This document shows positions 60,956 through 64,000 of a DNA stretch of 64,000 nucleotides, in pieces. Each line of letters starts with the position of its first letter. Positions within the stretch are counted from its first letter, which is position 1. A program made the position numbers and the translations under genes. This DNA is from Megaustenia siamemsis (lineage: Eukaryota > Mollusca > Gastropoda > Stylommatophora > Ariophantidae), in NCBI GenBank assembly GCA_032433765.1, contig JAVIAB010000051.1, positions 54,579,828 to 54,643,827 on the forward strand, read 5' to 3'. The notes beneath the pieces are model-generated. The model worked only from the letters and a program-made list of their open reading frames with translations. It was not told the origin of the DNA and searched no databases.

Positions 60956-61480
60956 AAGATATGAGATGTGACTAACACTGACATGCACACAACGAAATGA
61001 GGCATGACTAACACTGACACACACCAAAATATGAGATATGACTAACACAGACACACACACACACACACACGAAGATATGAGATGTGATTAACACAGACAC
61101 ACTCTTAAATATGAGATATGTCTAACACAGATACACACACTAAGATATGAGATATGACTAAACACAAACACACAAAGATATGAGACATGACTAACACAAA
61201 CATGCACTTACAAAGATAGGAGATGTAACTAACATAGACATACACACAAATATATGAGACATGACTAACATAGACATGCACACACAAAGGTATGAGATGT
61301 GACTAACATAGACATGCACACAAAGATATGAGATATGATTAACATAGACATGCACACAAAGATATGAGATCTAACTAACACAGACATGCACGCACAAAGA
61401 TATGACACATGACTAACACAGATACACACTGAGATATGAGATATGACTAAACACACACACACACACACACAAAGATATGG
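60956..61480 (+). repeat. Tandem array of about 35-45-bp units derived from the element R end
   Basis: Irregular units built from 'gatatgagatatgactaaca' and a 'cagacatgcacacacaaa'-like block, with embedded CA runs. The unit matches the terminal bases of element R plus a few flanking bases. Open frames on the minus strand (Val/Ser/Cys-rich) are by-products. Confidence 0.85.
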
Positions 61481-62100
61481 TTATTGAAGGCCCAGGTATC
61501 ACTGCAAACGAATTAAAATCCATAATAAACCACCCGTGCCAGCGCAATCATCCGAATTAATATCTCATCTCCCAAACAAAGAAAGGTAACTGTAAGTAGT
61601 ATAGTAAACCTGCACACTCTAGCCGTTAGTGCAGACACACTCTATATTTTGTCCATACAACTAATGTCTGAGCATGTCTATAATGTGGCTGTACATCCTG
61701 TTTGGATGTTCGGCATTTCCCTTTCCCTGTTCGATCGGACCGGCCGGCGACCTGTGACCTGTTGAAACACGACCCGGCGATCCTCGCAGGCTTGGCTGTG
61801 GGCAGGATCATTGTCAGGGTGTCTCGTGATTATCCCACTTTTATGGATTTCAAATGCTGCAGCAGTGAGCTTGTTAGGGGGGGAACTAGGAAAAACTAAA
61901 ACGCATGTTCAAAAAAAGGGAAACACGCTGATGCGTGTCATCCCTCCTCACTCCATTCCTCATAGGTCCTCAGCGCCAGTCCTTTACTGTAACACGTGCT
62001 TGAACAAACAATTAGATAAAATACCTCCTCCAACCCGCATCCCCACCCTGTCAACATTCCACGCTGGTACAATTTTTCTTTTTAAGGGAATTTTATGATT
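61481..62100. other. Intron sequence, contains one copy of a 140-bp direct repeat
   Basis: GC-rich patch at 61690-61820. The part 61930-62065 ('ttactgtaacac', 'aaaatacctcctccaaccc', 'ctgtcaacattcc') recurs with changes at 62995-63155. Confidence 0.5.
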
Positions 62101-62102
62101 TT

Positions 62103-62395
62103 TGAATGCTGCAGCATCGAAATAATAAAAGTGAAACAAAATGTCACACTCAAAGTTGTGAATTTCAAATGATCACGAAACATTAAAAGTGAAACAAACT
62201 TTTAAAAGTGAAACAAAATACCACACTTAAAGAAAATGATGGACTTCAAAGCCGTGAATTTAAAAATTCCAAATGTTGCACTATCGAAACAATAAAAGTG
62301 AAACAAAATGTTATACTCAAAGTTGTGAATTCTAAATGATCGCGAAATAATAAAAGTGAAATAAAATGCCACACTTAAACAAAAAGAAATGCCAA
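62103..62395 (+). repeat. Degenerate tandem repeat
   Basis: Two and a half units of a sequence containing 'aataaaagtgaaacaaaatg', 'actcaaagttgtgaatt' and 'aaatgatc-cgaaa', with an internal duplication of 'aaaagtgaaacaaa'. No coding capacity. Confidence 0.75.
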
Positions 62396-62404
62396 GTATA
62401 GTGA

Positions 62405-62675
62405 GATCTATTTATCTATTGTTCTTTCGAGCCGAAGATGGCACATAGGGCAGAACCACAATCTCAAAAACAGAAACCTTGCATGCCAAAGTGGCACATA
62501 TTGCAGAGATCACTGATCTAAAATATATGGCGCTGTTTCATAACAATACTTTTTACAATGACAGCATGTCAAGCCATCGATCAACCTCCTTAGTCGCCTC
62601 TTACGACATGTCTGGAAGGTCACAGTGTCACTATTCTTTACTTCCCTCATAATGAGGCCCCGGTAACACACAGGA
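62405..62675 (-). repeat. Composite SINE-like repeat, near-complete copy
   Basis: Reversed match to 20540-20795 over its whole length, from 'tttcgagccgaagatggcac' to 'aatgaggccccggtaacaca'. A short TATCTATT remnant of the GATA tail is at its left edge. Confidence 0.8.
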
Positions 62676-63154
62676 TATAGTGAAATAGCACCAAAAAAAA
62701 ATAGAAATTTATTTACATTAAAAAACACAGGTGATACAAAATGCTTCGACCAAAAACCGACATGGAGAAAAAGTATCAAAACCAGCGATCGACCATCCAA
62801 CACCCCCCGCGTTCATGAACCCATATACCTGGTTGGGGTCACGTGTGATCACATGACAAACGCGCAGTTGCCGCGTGACCAACTCGCATGAATAGTGTTA
62901 AGAGATCACATGACAAGTCGCGGCCGTGAATACATATACCCACCGAGTCAACCGCTCATCTACGAAATCAACCTCCAAAGGCCATCTCTCTCTCTCTCTT
63001 CACCAGAACTGGACCCCTCCTCTTCACTGTAACACCCCAGCACTGAATATCAATTACAACAAAAAACAGACAAAATACTTCCCCCAACCAGGATCACATA
63101 GACTGAAGACACTACACCCCCCTTCGCCCCGTCAACATTCCGTGTTGACAAGAA
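62676..63154. other. Intron sequence with GC-rich patch and second copy of the 140-bp direct repeat
   Basis: 62840-62930 is GC-rich and holds 'gatcacatgacaa' twice and a CACGTG. 62995-63155 repeats 61930-62065. I see no promoter or exon. Confidence 0.4.
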
Positions 63155-63935
63155 GCAACAAAGTTCATCAAATCATCGGACAGCTATCACCACTATTGTT
63201 CAACACGGAAAGAACTCTAGAAGCCAAACGTGCACTCTACAATACAATCTTCATCCCAACGTTGTGCTACCAATACCAGACCTGGACCCTAGAGGCAAGA
63301 ACAATAAGAAAAAAAACCTCTTAAAAAAAAGAAGTAAAGTACCCCCGTCACGCCAAGTGGCGTATAGGAAATATAGTGTTAGTGACCTTAAATTTTACAG
63401 ACCTATGGCACATGATTTTTGGGGTAATGTGGTCGGTATTACGCCCATGCCGCTTTACTTTCCCAGAAAAAAATCTGGTACCCATTAAAGGCTGGGTGAA
63501 CCGGAAACCGTCGGTTGGGATCGAACCCTACCTCTTGTCCTTTGTAGTCCAGTTCACTAACCACTGAGCTGTCGCGGCTCCCAAAAATAACCTCTACTGA
63601 GATGAAATGTGTTAGATGAAGGACAGGAAACAGCCTGAGAGATAAAATCAGAAAATAAGAACTGAGAAAAAAGCTAGAAATAATAAATAAACAACAGATA
63701 AAATAGTTTGGTTACATAAGGTCGAGAGATCAAAGCACAACACAATGAGCCTTCAATAAATGTTACAAGAATACCAGACCCAAGGGCCAACCACTAAAAT
63801 AGATGAATTGATGGAATATTAGAAACACAAAGAAACATAACAACAACAGAGGCCAACACAGGAGCAAAAGACTGCAGATTATATCTCCCTTTGATACTGA
63901 AAGGTAAATAATGAATGAAATAAGAAGAATAATCA
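63155..63935 (+). mobile_element. RTE-D LINE 3' part, split by SINE-1
   Basis: Left piece reads '[20 protein letters not shown]', then 'TLCYQYQTWTLEARTIRKK'; after the SINE it continues with a decayed C-terminal end matching 58770-59100. Confidence 0.8.
63322..63582 (-). repeat. SINE-1 copy inside RTE-D, with target-site duplication
   Basis: Minus strand head GGGAGCCGCGACAGCTCAGT, B box GGGTTCGATCCC, full body. 'aaaaa-aacctct' (one mismatch) lies at 63309-63321 and 63583-63595. Confidence 0.92.
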
Positions 63936-64000
63936 TCTTTTTGAATTTGTCTTTATATTACTGAAGATATTGTGACAACTGTATGAAATTGTTTGGGGAT
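63936..64000. other. Window edge, nothing recognised
   Basis: Short AT-rich end of the window. Confidence 0.4.

Noticed and set aside
61105..61468. Minus-strand Val/Cys/Ser-rich frames
   Set aside because: They translate the CA-rich tandem array; there is no protein signature.
62840..62930. Promoter or CpG island
   Set aside because: Short GC-rich patch with CACGTG and repeated CACATGAC, but no transcript start, exon or conserved context follows.
60353..64000. Domain II pore exon of the channel
   Set aside because: Searched on the minus strand for the Glu filter context (GEW-type) and S5; only repeats were found, so the exon must lie beyond the window.

Overview
The window is invertebrate nuclear DNA, most likely from a mollusc, with a gastropod as the best guess. 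It holds one gene, on the minus strand, lying in a dense field of decayed retrotransposons. The gene is the 3' two-thirds of a four-domain voltage-gated cation channel of the invertebrate NaV2 type (the family of Drosophila DSC1, 'sodium channel protein 60E'). The organism call rests on three things: NaV2 channels are known only from invertebrates, the introns are long and AT-rich, and the repeats (RTE-type LINEs with simple-repeat tails, tRNA-headed SINEs, hAT and Penelope-like relics) are of kinds common in lophotrochozoan genomes. The species cannot be told.

Channel gene (minus strand, 60352 down to 2091). Thirteen coding exons could be placed. All have GT-AG borders and all have mutually consistent phases. 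They run from domain II segment S6 through the II-III linker, domain III, the III-IV linker and domain IV to the cytoplasmic C-terminus and stop codon. Together they encode about 1046 residues. The domain I and II exons lie beyond the right edge. The domain III filter residue is Glu and the domain IV residue is Ala, as in NaV2 channels (DEEA) and unlike NaV1 (DEKA). The IFM-type inactivation motif is replaced. One exon (34111-34283) is one base short in a T run, which breaks the frame. A decayed copy of the gene's own C-terminal coding end lies inside an upstream intron (28265-28427).

Introns. Working labels used below: RTE-A, B, C and D are four RTE/BovB-like LINE families told apart by their 3' ends; LINE-G is known only from its 3' ends; LINE-H is an I-superfamily LINE with an RNase H domain; SINE-1, 2 and 3 have tRNA-like heads; element R is an unrecognised repeat of about 370 bp. 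The largest intron blocks are as follows. Intron 3278-12939 has a 29-bp minisatellite and LINE pieces. Intron 19393-29242 has a hAT (ZBED5-like) transposase relic in which 66 bp were amplified into a tandem array, later split by LINE-H. Intron 34284-41316 has RTE-D, nearly full length. Intron 43956-55688 has a nested RTE-A, a second RTE-A copy, a Penelope-like endonuclease relic and a two-headed SINE-like unit. Many insertions still show target-site duplications, so the order of insertion can be read.

Flanks. The left 2 kb is the 3' untranslated region and downstream DNA. The right 3.6 kb lies in the intron upstream of the first visible exon and is made of RTE-D pieces, element R with a satellite-like tail, SINE-1 and degenerate tandem DNA. 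No rRNA, intact tRNA gene, CRISPR array or prokaryotic feature was seen.
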